From Bacteroidia bacterium (lineage in GTDB: Bacteria > Bacteroidota > Bacteroidia > Bacteroidales > VadinHA17), in contig JAPLDY010000201.1 of assembly GCA_026391595.1 (NCBI GenBank), positions 1 to 34,058 on the forward strand: DNA of 34,058 nucleotides, given 5' to 3'. The notes under the pieces are model-generated. The model saw only the letters and a program-made list of their open reading frames with translations. It ran no database searches and was not told the DNA's origin. The translations under genes were made by a program, and so were the position numbers. Position 1 is the stretch's first letter, and every line of letters starts with the position of its first letter. Shown here piece after piece: positions 6,856 to 16,669 of the stretch.

Positions 6856-9800
6856 CTATTTTGAAAAGTCTTTTATCCTAATGTTCCTGAATTTCACAAC
6901 TGAACCGTGACCCAGAAATCCGATATGTCCGGTCGTATTCTTTAAACCCGGATGATCGTTATTATCCATAGTTCCATTATCTCTACCATCTGCGATATCG
7001 CCATCGACAATCACGGATCCGTTAAGTATCACCTTTATTTTAGTTCCCTGAGCAATAACTTCTTCGGAATTCCATTCTCCGACAGGTTTAAGGTAACCTC
7101 GCTTAGCCGGTATCACACCATAAACTGACCCATGGTACTGGTAAGGCTTCAGGTCAGCATATACAGACGCATTATTATCAAGTATCTGGAGTTCCATTCC
7201 GACGTACGCTGCATCCCCTTCAAGCGGAGCTCTTATTCCGAGCCCGTTGTTTGCTGCAGGAGTTAAGAGAAACTCAAACCGGAAATTAAAATCCGGATAT
7301 TCGCCGGCTGTGTAAAGGTTACCTCCGCTGCCCTTCTCGGGTTTGATAACAATCATCCCTTCTTCAGCAACGTATGACTCCTTGTTTCCTATCCAGTTAT
7401 TAAGGTTTCTGCCATTGAACAAAGCAACAAATCCTTCAGCTCTTTCCTCAGGTGTCAGGTTATACTCCTTTTCATTTATCTCCCTCACAAATATATCCCT
7501 GAAAGCAAGGTCAGTGCCATGAGCTTGCAGTTCGATTGGACCTTTCGGGAATATCGGGATCCTGCGGTCCCAGTAATTTTCAAAAACGATATCATCAACC
7601 ACCAGCTCACCATTCAGCCAAACTGATACTTTTTCGCCGATCATTATTATTCTGAATGTATTCCAGTCTCCGACAGGATTATCTGCAACTTTCAGAGGTT
7701 TAGAAAGATTAGTCTGGTTGTTATAAAGTCCGCCTGAGCCTACTTGTGCTCCCACCTCAACCCTTGAAGTATCCCATATCTGTACTTGTGGCGACCCTCT
7801 GAGATAAATGCCGCTATCTCCTTTTCTTGATATTTTCCAGTCGACAATCATCTCAAAATCACCATATTCCTTTATAGAGCAGAGGTTCTCGCCGCTGCCG
7901 TTGAACCAGATGCATCCATCCTTAACACTCCAGTTTGCAGGTACTTTTCTATCAGCTTCAGCCTGTTTTTTTGCCAGTTCTGACGGCTTCACCGCTGAAC
8001 GGGCGATTGGATTTTCCACAAGCCCCTGCCATCCTGTAAGGTCTTTCCCGTTGAACATAGGCTTGAATCCTTCATCAGTGAGCATAACTGCAAGGTATTT
8101 GTTTATCATCTCCCTGTTATATTCACTTTCAGGTCCTGCAAGCTTTGATGCTGCCTTTACAAGTATCTCCCTGACATTTAAGCCGTACATTCCGTTTTTC
8201 TCACCCGCGGATGGAAGAGCAATATACATTGCTGCATTTGCTGCAACGGCAGAGGTTGAGGGATCATCAAGATAACCGGCGACAAAAAAAAGTGACAGGT
8301 AAGTTTTAATATTCACCAGTTCAGTGAGAATTGAATTCTTACGCTCAGCATTGAGTGCGTATGGCATTATTTTTCTGTAAAGCAGCAATTTCTGGTCGTC
8401 AGGTACATTTGCAGCTTTTACCTGCTGAACATATCCTTTGAAAGCCTGTGCTTCGTAAGTCTTGTTTCCCGAAGCACATATTTCATATAATGCTGAGGAA
8501 GCCGAATAATCACTCCATGATGAGAGAGCCTTGAAACAAAGAGACTTGATTTCCGTATCTCCGTTCTCAAACTCCCTGAGAATAGCATTGAGAGCCTCCT
8601 TTCCTCCTGTTTTTGGAAGTACGGGAATGAGTTTTGCCTTAAGTTCCTTATCATTGAGCGCTTTAAGTATTTTATCCGATCTCTTTCCAGGGTCATCTAC
8701 CTTTACAGCTGCAGATGCAATAGCTTCCTGGATGTCAGACACCTGACCCGGATTTTCAGTCGCTGCCAGCAGTTTGATAAGTTCATCCTGATCATCCGTA
8801 CCTGCCAGCGATGAAAGAGAATTAAATGCAGCGTTCTTAACTGATTCGTCAGTACTTGCGGTATAAGGCAGTACCTCCATAAAATAAGCCTGCTGCTTTT
8901 TCCATGCCATTAGTTCAATAGCGCTCTTTTTAGCAGCTGAAGAACCATTTTTTAAAACAGGAGACAGCAAAAACACCTCTTCCTTCCCGGCTATAGTTTT
9001 AAATGCATTGACTGCAGCTTCCTGGTCAGCAGCATCTTCGTACTTTGTCATATAACTTATCAGGAAAGGAGCTGCATCCTTGCCGCTGATCCTGGTTATT
9101 GCCTCTGCAGCGGACTGTCTGACCGCACTTTCCGTATCGTTCAAAGAAGCTATGATAACAGGCAGCGCTGACTTGTCGTTCCGTTTTCCCAGTATTCTTA
9201 ATATTTCAGTTTTGGCATCGACTGTGGCTTTTGGAAAATAGCTTATCCACATCTTAACTACTTCCTGGTCTTCGAGAGATGCTGATAGGGTTATTGCTGC
9301 ATTCCTGTATTTTGCATCGGGATGAGCGGCTGCTTTCAGTATCAAGGGCATGGCAGCAGTACCATGCAGGTCTGTATATACCTGCAGGGCAGCAATTTTG
9401 TTCTGGATATTAAGCTTGTCGTTACACTTTCTTATGAGGAGGTTACATATCTTGTCAGCAGTTTTCATGTCGCCATTTTTACCACATACGCCAGCATAAT
9501 CAAGCAATGCAGATGTTGCGCCCGTGTTTTCCCACCGGAATGAGAAACTCTTTGCTGCCTTAAGAAGAACCGGGTAAGCTAGAGGACTTCCGCTTTTAGC
9601 CAACGCATTGTAGGCAGAGGCTTTGGTATTTACATTTTTGTCTCCGGACCATGCGATATATTCATTTACAGCCTGCTTTGAATTCATTCCTGCCAGAGCA
9701 TTCATAACTGCTGCTGCGCAGGGAAGTTGTCTATCCTTAAGTGACTCTGCAAGGATATGTTCAGCGGTTTTCCCTCCTATAGCTGAAAGCGCAGAAATTG

Positions 9801-10254
9801 CCGAAGTGCAGTTTTTTGTATCAGACAGAAACATCTTCATCGCTTCAGCGGTCCTATCACTTCCTACCAGTTGCAACTGTTCAATAAAGAAATCCTTTAC
9901 TCCGGGATCAATTTTACGGGATACAATGGATATGCAGATCTTTTCCCAGTTCAGCCTGTCGTTTTCCTTCCCAGTCTGTGAAAGGTATCTCGAGAATGAC
10001 TCGACAGCAAACCTGTATTTTGTATCATCTCCCGTTCCTGCAGGAATGATTTGATCGCAGATCTTCGTCTGTACCTCTTCACCAAGAGCCAGCATATCTC
10101 CCATCAGCTTGTCGAGGTATTGAAGATCATTTGTCGGCAGCTGTGCTACAAGGTCTGCGACTTTTGTTTCAAGAGTCCTTTTATCCTGAGAAAAGGAGCT
10201 GGCAGATATCATCAGGAAAGCCAGTGCTGCGAGAAATATATTTCTAATTTTCAT
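6856..10254 (-). CDS. Secreted HEAT-repeat protein with two DUF1080 (3-keto-glycoside hydrolase-like) domains
   Basis: An 1132-aa exported protein. The ATG at 10254 is preferred because it starts a proper signal peptide (MKIRNIFLAALAFLMISASS); the ten codons available upstream (to 10284) encode only an AAGTTTAAAG-type spacer repeat. Residues about 50-700 are alpha-solenoid HEAT/armadillo-like repeats (units such as ILGKRNDKSALPVIIASLND and AVRQSAAEAITRISG). Two DUF1080/PF06439 beta-sandwich domains follow, about 725-925 (FKPMFNGKDLTGWQG to AFRDIFVREI) and 938-1132 (FVALFNGRNLNNWIG to FRNIRIKD). DUF1080 proteins include enzymes that cleave 3-keto-disaccharides. With the oxidoreductase gene 41 bp upstream this suggests periplasmic processing of 3-keto-glycosides. 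Whether both domains are catalytic is unknown; one could be a carbohydrate-binding copy. Confidence 0.85.
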   Translation of the reverse strand: MKIRNIFLAALAFLMISASSFSQDKRTLETKVADLVAQLPTNDLQYLDKLMGDMLALGEEVQTKICDQIIPAGTGDDTKYRFAVESFSRYLSQTGKENDRLNWEKICISIVSRKIDPGVKDFFIEQLQLVGSDRTAEAMKMFLSDTKNCTSAISALSAIGGKTAEHILAESLKDRQLPCAAAVMNALAGMNSKQAVNEYIAWSGDKNVNTKASAYNALAKSGSPLAYPVLLKAAKSFSFRWENTGATSALLDYAGVCGKNGDMKTADKICNLLIRKCNDKLNIQNKIAALQVYTDLHGTAAMPLILKAAAHPDAKYRNAAITLSASLEDQEVVKMWISYFPKATVDAKTEILRILGKRNDKSALPVIIASLNDTESAVRQSAAEAITRISGKDAAPFLISYMTKYEDAADQEAAVNAFKTIAGKEEVFLLSPVLKNGSSAAKKSAIELMAWKKQQAYFMEVLPYTASTDESVKNAAFNSLSSLAGTDDQDELIKLLAATENPGQVSDIQEAIASAAVKVDDPGKRSDKILKALNDKELKAKLIPVLPKTGGKEALNAILREFENGDTEIKSLCFKALSSWSDYSASSALYEICASGNKTYEAQAFKGYVQQVKAANVPDDQKLLLYRKIMPYALNAERKNSILTELVNIKTYLSLFFVAGYLDDPSTSAVAANAAMYIALPSAGEKNGMYGLNVREILVKAASKLAGPESEYNREMINKYLAVMLTDEGFKPMFNGKDLTGWQGLVENPIARSAVKPSELAKKQAEADRKVPANWSVKDGCIWFNGSGENLCSIKEYGDFEMIVDWKISRKGDSGIYLRGSPQVQIWDTSRVEVGAQVGSGGLYNNQTNLSKPLKVADNPVGDWNTFRIIMIGEKVSVWLNGELVVDDIVFENYWDRRIPIFPKGPIELQAHGTDLAFRDIFVREINEKEYNLTPEERAEGFVALFNGRNLNNWIGNKESYVAEEGMIVIKPEKGSGGNLYTAGEYPDFNFRFEFLLTPAANNGLGIRAPLEGDAAYVGMELQILDNNASVYADLKPYQYHGSVYGVIPAKRGYLKPVGEWNSEEVIAQGTKIKVILNGSVIVDGDIADGRDNGTMDNNDHPGLKNTTGHIGFLGHGSVVKFRNIRIKDFSK

Positions 10255-10295
10255 AGCTTCAACTTTAAACTTTACACTCTTCACTTTATACTCTT

Positions 10296-11564
10296 TTAAA
10301 TTTTCCAGGGTCCCCTCATTGGCTGATTTATGAGCCTGTTTGCGCCATCATCATCAATAAACTGCTGTTTTACAGGATCATACTTAAGGTTCCTGCCGAG
10401 CCTTACAGCAACAATACCAAGGTTCACAACAGAACAGGACCTGTGGCCATTGGCTTCATTAAGTGCAAATTTCTTCCTTGTTTTTACAGATTCAGTAAAT
10501 GTCGTGATCTGAGGTTCAGGGTCAGGAAGGGAATCAATAAGTTTATCCAGATCCTTTATATCGGATCTGAATCCTCTGAAAATCTTACCATGAGGACCTT
10601 CTATATATGCAGCGTTCTTGTCGCGGTTCTCACCGTCAAGGATGATCCGGCAGCCATCGGCATAAGTGTATGTTATTCTTCGCCACGAGCCTACGGCATC
10701 AAAATGCTGCTGAGGTGCATCGATTTCAACTGATACCGGACCGGTATCATCTTTTCCTAAGAGATATTGAACGGGATCGAGGTAGTGCTGTCCCATGTCG
10801 CCCAGACCACCTCCGTCATAATCCCAGTATCCGCGGAACTTGGAATGGACTCTTTCAGGATTATAAGGCTTATATGGAGCCGGACCCAGCCACATGTCAT
10901 AATCGAGTTCCTCAGGTACAGGCATAGGCTGCAGGTTATGAAGTCCGCTCCAGTAGAATTTCCAGTCATATCCTGTTATGCCACTGACAGTGACTTTAAG
11001 CGGCCAGCCAAGGACACCGCTATCGACAACTTTTTTAAGAGGCTTAACAGTTGTCCCCAATCCGTAAAACTGGTCCTTGAACCGGAACCATGTATTTAAA
11101 CGGAACATACATCCATGTTTCTGAACAGCGTCAACAACTTTAATCCCTTCGCCTATTGTCCGTGTCATCGGTTTTTCGCACCAGATATCTTTACCGGCTT
11201 CAGCTGCGGTTTTTGCTATTATGCCATGCCAGTGCGGAGGCGTGGCAATATGGATGATGTCGATATCATCTCTTGCTATAAGTTCGCGGAAATCATGATA
11301 GCCTGTCACATTCCCGCCAGCCTGGGCAATTGCCTGGCTAAGATGGTTTTTATCAACATCACAGACAGCCAGCAAACGGGTACCTTCATAGACTATATGT
11401 CCGCGGCCCATACCTCCTACCCCGATTATACCTTTGGTGAGCTGGTCGCTTGGTGCTGTATAACCACTTCCTCCAAGCACATGGCGTGGAATGATCGTAA
11501 ATGCAACAGTAGCAGCTGCGGCTTTTTTCAGAAAGTCACGTCTGCCGGAATTATAGTGTTTCAT
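10296..11564 (-). CDS. Tat-exported Gfo/Idh/MocA family oxidoreductase
   Basis: A 422-aa protein with a twin-arginine signal (SGRRDFLKKAAAATVAFT), so it is probably folded with its cofactor in the cytoplasm and exported. The NAD(P)-binding Rossmann motif is GIIGVGGMGRG (45-55), and the family's CEKP motif with its catalytic-region lysine is at 129-132 (WCEKPMTRTIGEG). The C-terminal GFO_IDH_MocA domain includes DMGQHYLDPVQYLLG. Exported members of this group oxidise or reduce sugar hydroxyls, often at C3, and sit beside DUF1080 genes and TIM-barrel epimerases in Bacteroidetes. It is 41 bp from the HEAT/DUF1080 gene and 19 bp from the permease gene, implying co-transcription. The substrate is not determined. 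Confidence 0.88.
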   Translation of the reverse strand: MKHYNSGRRDFLKKAAAATVAFTIIPRHVLGGSGYTAPSDQLTKGIIGVGGMGRGHIVYEGTRLLAVCDVDKNHLSQAIAQAGGNVTGYHDFRELIARDDIDIIHIATPPHWHGIIAKTAAEAGKDIWCEKPMTRTIGEGIKVVDAVQKHGCMFRLNTWFRFKDQFYGLGTTVKPLKKVVDSGVLGWPLKVTVSGITGYDWKFYWSGLHNLQPMPVPEELDYDMWLGPAPYKPYNPERVHSKFRGYWDYDGGGLGDMGQHYLDPVQYLLGKDDTGPVSVEIDAPQQHFDAVGSWRRITYTYADGCRIILDGENRDKNAAYIEGPHGKIFRGFRSDIKDLDKLIDSLPDPEPQITTFTESVKTRKKFALNEANGHRSCSVVNLGIVAVRLGRNLKYDPVKQQFIDDDGANRLINQPMRGPWKI

Positions 11565-11583
11565 AATCTATATTTATTTTGTA

Positions 11584-12735
11584 TCAGGCTTTCTTCAGGC
11601 AATAAAATGAGACTGCCCAGAGATAGACCATCCCGGCAAGCAGAATCGTCAGTCCGAAGGCCGCATTTGAGAGGTCGCTGACCCATCCCACAAGCAGGGG
11701 AATAACAGCGCCGCCGCTTATTGCCATCATCATCAGTCCGGAGATCTCATTGCTCCTGGTGGGGTATTTTTCGACTGCAATTGAAAAAACGAGAGGCCAT
11801 ATATTTGCTACAGCAAGGCCGATCATGAAGACCAGAACCCATGCCATAGCGGTCGATCTGACCAGAATGATCAACAAGAAACAGAGAATTCCCAAAAGTG
11901 ATGTCCACATAAAGAACTTGCGCGAAGAGATCTTTGTGAGCATGATTGCCCCGGCAAAAGTTCCGAGCATACGACCGAAGAAATAAATGCTTCTGCCCGA
12001 TTCCGCAGCATTTTGTTCAATTCCGAAGCGTTTAATCAGGAACTGTCCGGAATTGGAATTAAAACCCACATCCACTCCCACTACGATGAAAATTGAGAGA
12101 ACCATCAGCAGTACAAAACCGTTTCCAAGAAGTCTGAAAGATGATGCCAGTAATGCTTTTGACTCCTGCTGACCCGTTTCTTCTATCTTAACGGAAGCCA
12201 GCCAGATAACAGATAAAACAGAAACTATTCCGAAGACAAGAAACAAGAGTTTCCAGTCACCGAATTTTGAAGCAAAAAATAAAGCAAGCGGTGCCCCCAA
12301 CATTGATCCTATAGCCTTCACGAATTGTGAAAAGCTCAGAAAGCTTGATGTCCTGTTGCCCGGGACAACATCAACCAGCAGGGGATTTGCAGAAACCTGA
12401 ACAATCGTATTGCCTATTCCCAGCAGGGCAAATCCTGCAAGGACCATTTCGAAAGAATAAAAGAAGAAGGGAACCAGAAGGCCCAGAGCCGTGACTCCCA
12501 TTCCAATATTCAGCATAAAACGTTTGCCCAAACGAGATTGAAGAACACCGACAGGAACAGACAAAAGAAAGAACCAGAGAAATGCTGCTGAAGGAATAAG
12601 CTGGGCAAGAGTTGCACTCAGGTCCATATCCTTGCTGACACGATCAACTCCTATACCAACCAGATCGACAAAGCTCATTACAAAGAAGGCCATGAGGACC
12701 GGGGCAATCTTTTTAAGGTTAATTTTTTCAGTCAT
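11584..12735 (-). CDS. MFS sugar permease (FucP/FHS-like)
   Basis: A 383-aa protein with about twelve hydrophobic helices. Features of the major facilitator superfamily are the loop 2-3 stretch QSRLGKRFMLNIGMGV and the helix-4 segment LLGIGNTIVQVSANPLL, which resembles the FHS (fucose/glucose:H+ symporter) family. It should carry a monosaccharide into the cytoplasm. It begins 15 bp after the ROK kinase stop and ends 19 bp before the oxidoreductase start, a tight operon arrangement. The fucosidase in the same operon makes L-fucose a candidate substrate, but the ROK kinase upstream would suit a hexose or keto-sugar as well. FHS assignment is by sequence pattern. Confidence 0.82.
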   Translation of the reverse strand: MTEKINLKKIAPVLMAFFVMSFVDLVGIGVDRVSKDMDLSATLAQLIPSAAFLWFFLLSVPVGVLQSRLGKRFMLNIGMGVTALGLLVPFFFYSFEMVLAGFALLGIGNTIVQVSANPLLVDVVPGNRTSSFLSFSQFVKAIGSMLGAPLALFFASKFGDWKLLFLVFGIVSVLSVIWLASVKIEETGQQESKALLASSFRLLGNGFVLLMVLSIFIVVGVDVGFNSNSGQFLIKRFGIEQNAAESGRSIYFFGRMLGTFAGAIMLTKISSRKFFMWTSLLGILCFLLIILVRSTAMAWVLVFMIGLAVANIWPLVFSIAVEKYPTRSNEISGLMMMAISGGAVIPLLVGWVSDLSNAAFGLTILLAGMVYLWAVSFYCLKKA

Positions 12736-12750
12736 AATATTGATTTGGCA

Positions 12751-13686
12751 TTACATTAATGGCAGTGCGTGTTGTACCGACTTATAGAATTCATCGTCGA
12801 GGAGATATGCGCTTCCAAGGATTGCAGCATCCTCCTTCAGTGCTGAGAGAGCCACCTTGCAATTGCATTTCTTTCTTTTCAGGCTCTCTTCAAAGACTTT
12901 CCCGAAAAGGTTAAATGCATGCGAAATGTTACCACCTATGACAAGGATCTCTGCATGGAAATTAAGAAGAAATGGCGCAAGGAAGATCCCGAGCCTGTTC
13001 CCGAAGTCGGTAAAAAGATCTGATGCAGTTTTATCAGTACCGGCCAGATCCGCAAGTTCTTTCACACCTTTTATTTCCTTTCCGGTTGCATCTTTATACT
13101 GCCCGATAAACCACCTTGTAGAAAAATAATCGTCAGCAATACCATCCCGGTAGGGAATATGATAAATACAGCCCAGCTTTGGCACCTCAGCACCGTCCAC
13201 TATGGGTATCCTGTTACTTACAAAAGCTGATCCGAATCCTGTACCAAGAGTAATAGCCAGAGAACGGCCTGAACCAGCTGCGCTGCCTGCCCATGCTTCG
13301 CCCACAGCAAAGGATGACGCATCATTCATAAACCTTATCAGGAAATCATCGGGTATATCCAGACTGCTGGAAATTGCATCGGCAATATTTATTCCATAAA
13401 GATTCTCATACTTAGTGACTCCCTTTATATAGCTAATGCCTTTAACATAATCAAAAGGTCCTGGCATTGCAAAGCCTATTCCCTTGACACTTTCAGCGGG
13501 GACCTTGGATAATACTTCTGTAAGGGTTGATGCCCATACCTCAATAATTACTCTGGCTTGAGCCTGATTGTTCACTTCCCGTCCGGTAAGTGTCTCTTTC
13601 AGGATTTTTCCTGTCGAAAGGTCAACTGCGGCACAGCTTATATGACTCCCTCCAATATCAGCGCCGATAGCAAGGTTTCGCTCCAT
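12751..13686 (-). CDS. ROK-family sugar kinase lacking the usual zinc motif
   Basis: A 311-aa ASKHA-fold kinase. The phosphate-1 loop is GADIGGSHIS (8-17), the catalytic aspartate is Asp122 in MNDASSFAVGEAWAG, and the phosphate-2 loop is TLGTGFGSAF (147-156). It probably phosphorylates a hexose or related sugar in the cytoplasm; no N-terminal winged helix is present, so it is a kinase rather than a ROK repressor. The canonical G-E-x-G-H plus CxCGxxGCxE zinc motif is not present: the equivalent region reads AEVPKLGCIYHIPYRDG. This first gene of the minus-strand operon faces the malic enzyme gene across 266 bp. Confidence 0.85.
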   Translation of the reverse strand: MERNLAIGADIGGSHISCAAVDLSTGKILKETLTGREVNNQAQARVIIEVWASTLTEVLSKVPAESVKGIGFAMPGPFDYVKGISYIKGVTKYENLYGINIADAISSSLDIPDDFLIRFMNDASSFAVGEAWAGSAAGSGRSLAITLGTGFGSAFVSNRIPIVDGAEVPKLGCIYHIPYRDGIADDYFSTRWFIGQYKDATGKEIKGVKELADLAGTDKTASDLFTDFGNRLGIFLAPFLLNFHAEILVIGGNISHAFNLFGKVFEESLKRKKCNCKVALSALKEDAAILGSAYLLDDEFYKSVQHALPLM

Positions 13687-13952
13687 ATTATCTAAAATTA
13701 AAAAAGGTCAGGTTTGAAGATCTGTAAATACAGGAGTTGAAAGTATTTATTTTTGTCGTCATTGCAAAATTTATACTGTCAAAATCTCAATTTATCATCG
13801 ATCTCAATGATGTGTGCAGAAATATTTAATAACAGATCAGAACAACATGACGGAATTCATATAAAAGTCGATTAAAATATTATATTTTCGATTGATAATT
13901 TTTATTGCCTGATTGATTATCCAATTTAAGAAACTAACCAAAAAACATATCC
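13687..13952. other. Divergent AT-rich intergenic region, ROK operon / malic enzyme
   Basis: These 266 bp separate the divergent ROK operon and malic enzyme gene and must hold both promoters. TATTTTTG at 13748-13755 fits the -7 consensus on the plus strand, but no TTTG lies 19 bp upstream and the distance to the ATG is about 200 bp. No convincing operator or gene was found. Confidence 0.35.
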
Positions 13953-15176
<1,224 letters not shown>

Positions 15177-15188
15177 GTTCTGTAAGGT

Positions 15189-15905
15189 TCAGAAGATCTT
15201 TGGTTTTGTTGTCCGGTCAGAAGATGATTTTCCCAACTTCTTTTCATACATGTTTACAATAAACTCAGCCGTTTCCGGTATGCTGTAAGAAGACCGGTCA
15301 AATATACAATCGAAGAGATAATCAATATTGACAATTTTCCTCTCTAGAAAAGTGGTTATCAGGTTATGGCGTTTTTCATCGTTAAAGACAACATATTCTT
15401 CTGCAGCTTCAATATCCATCTCCTTCTTTTGCATGACATTCTTAACCCTCCAGTAAAATGGTGCTGTCAGCTTGACGTGGAGAGAATTAGGTAAATCATG
15501 TGCGATGGAAGCTCCTCCTCTTCCGACCAGGACAATATGTCCTTGCTTACAGAATGAAAGGACAACATCCTTGATAGCCTTCTTAAGTCGCAGATCACTC
15601 ACAAAGCCGCCTGAAAAAGCCATTAACATTTCGGATATATTTGATAATTCAAATCCTTTAAAAAAATTCTCAACTCTTTCATCACTTGTATCCAGCTCTT
15701 TGGCTATGTTAGCAATAATGCCCTTGTCAATCCATTTCCATTTTGTGCCACCGCTTTTGCGGTTAAGACTTTCGACAACCTTTTCAGCTACCTGTCGGGC
15801 ATCACAGCCTGTCATTCTGGAGATAGTAATAACAGGACCCTCATCATGGCCGGACTTGTCCGAACCTTGTTCCCGGTTACCGAAATAATCAAGGAATTTA
15901 TCCAT
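15189..15905 (-). CDS. Cytidylate-kinase-like protein
   Basis: A 238-aa protein matching the cytidylate kinase-like family (PF13189). PVITISRMTGCDARQVAEKV (25-44) is at the P-loop position, where members usually have a glycine-rich GSGG; here the loop reads TGCDA. Later conserved pieces are WKWIDKGIIANIAKEL, IVLVGRGGASIAHDLPN and HVKLTAPFYWRVKNVM. The family is nucleotide-kinase-like, but most members have no assigned substrate. It is convergent with the malic enzyme gene (12 bp gap), with 300 bp of AT-rich DNA upstream. The first about 23 residues are hydrophilic and may be a non-conserved extension. Confidence 0.75.
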   Translation of the reverse strand: MDKFLDYFGNREQGSDKSGHDEGPVITISRMTGCDARQVAEKVVESLNRKSGGTKWKWIDKGIIANIAKELDTSDERVENFFKGFELSNISEMLMAFSGGFVSDLRLKKAIKDVVLSFCKQGHIVLVGRGGASIAHDLPNSLHVKLTAPFYWRVKNVMQKKEMDIEAAEEYVVFNDEKRHNLITTFLERKIVNIDYLFDCIFDRSSYSIPETAEFIVNMYEKKLGKSSSDRTTKPKIF

Positions 15906-16205
15906 TTTACTTGTATATTTTCCAGGTTATTGCTTAAAAACCATTAATGTACAATATTTATTATCACTTGCAGGTCAATCATTTATCCCGTTTTATAAGT
16001 ATGAGAGTATTTATTAATCCCAGTACAATTCCAATGGAATTTATAAGGTATTAAATTACAGAAAATATATGAATTCTGCAATATTTATTTATTTCTATAT
16101 TCAATCTGCAAAAGTATTGATCTGTATCCTTGATTTTGTGCGGGTTTTTGATTATCTTTACTCCATACAATACAAATTTCCCAAAATCACATTAAATTTA
16201 TAACT
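15906..16205. other. AT-rich intergenic region with possible promoter for the NfeD/SPFH pair
   Basis: No gene is visible in these 300 bp between divergent genes. TATCTTTA at 16153-16160 is one base from the -7 consensus TAnnTTTG and would give a leader of about 40 nt for the NfeD gene. The nearest TTTG (16135-16138) is only 14 bp upstream of it, so the promoter call is weak. Confidence 0.3.
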
Positions 16206-16664
16206 ATGAGCGAAACTATTTTTTCCAAACCTGAGATGATCTGGTTCATAATAGGGCTTGTGCTCTTCCTTCTTGAGCTGGTCGTTCCTGGTTTTGTCAT
16301 TTTCTTTTTCGGATTAGGAGCCTGGGTCACAGCACTTATTTGTCTTATCGCAGGTCCGCAATTTGGCATTAACTGGCAGGCAATCACATTTGTAGTTGTT
16401 TCGGTACTGGCTCTTCTGGGCCTGAGAAAAATGATTACAAAGAAGTTTTTCTACAGTAAGGATAATCGCTCCGAAGCAGTTGAGGATGAATTTACCGGTA
16501 AAGAAGCTGTGGCGGTTGCAGATTTCGCTTCTGATAAAAAAGGAAAAGTTGAATTTAAAGGTACGAGATGGTCTGCTGAATCCGGTTCAGAAATAAAAGC
16601 TGGTCAGACAGTTATCATTATTAAAAAAGACAGTTTTAAATTAATCGTTGAACCTAAAAAATAA
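16206..16664 (+). CDS. NfeD-like membrane protein
   Basis: A 152-aa short NfeD-type protein. Hydrophobic segments at about 11-31, 33-53 and 57-75 form the membrane part, and residues about 85-150 form the OB-fold domain (FTGKEAVAVADF, GKVEFKGTRWSAES, IKAGQTVIII). NfeD proteins are encoded next to SPFH/band-7 proteins and are thought to work with them in membrane microdomain organisation and quality control. The SPFH gene begins 5 bp after this stop codon, so the two are an operon. No protease domain is present, as expected for the short form. Confidence 0.88.
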   Translation: MSETIFSKPEMIWFIIGLVLFLLELVVPGFVIFFFGLGAWVTALICLIAGPQFGINWQAITFVVVSVLALLGLRKMITKKFFYSKDNRSEAVEDEFTGKEAVAVADFASDKKGKVEFKGTRWSAESGSEIKAGQTVIIIKKDSFKLIVEPKK

Positions 16665-16669
16665 CTAAA

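Noticed and set aside
10255..10284. Ten extra N-terminal codons of the HEAT/DUF1080 protein
   Set aside because: They encode an AAGTTTAAAG spacer repeat and would place a charged segment ahead of a clean signal peptide starting at 10254.
13748..13755. TATTTTTG as the malic enzyme promoter
   Set aside because: No TTTG lies at the required distance and it is about 200 bp from the start codon.
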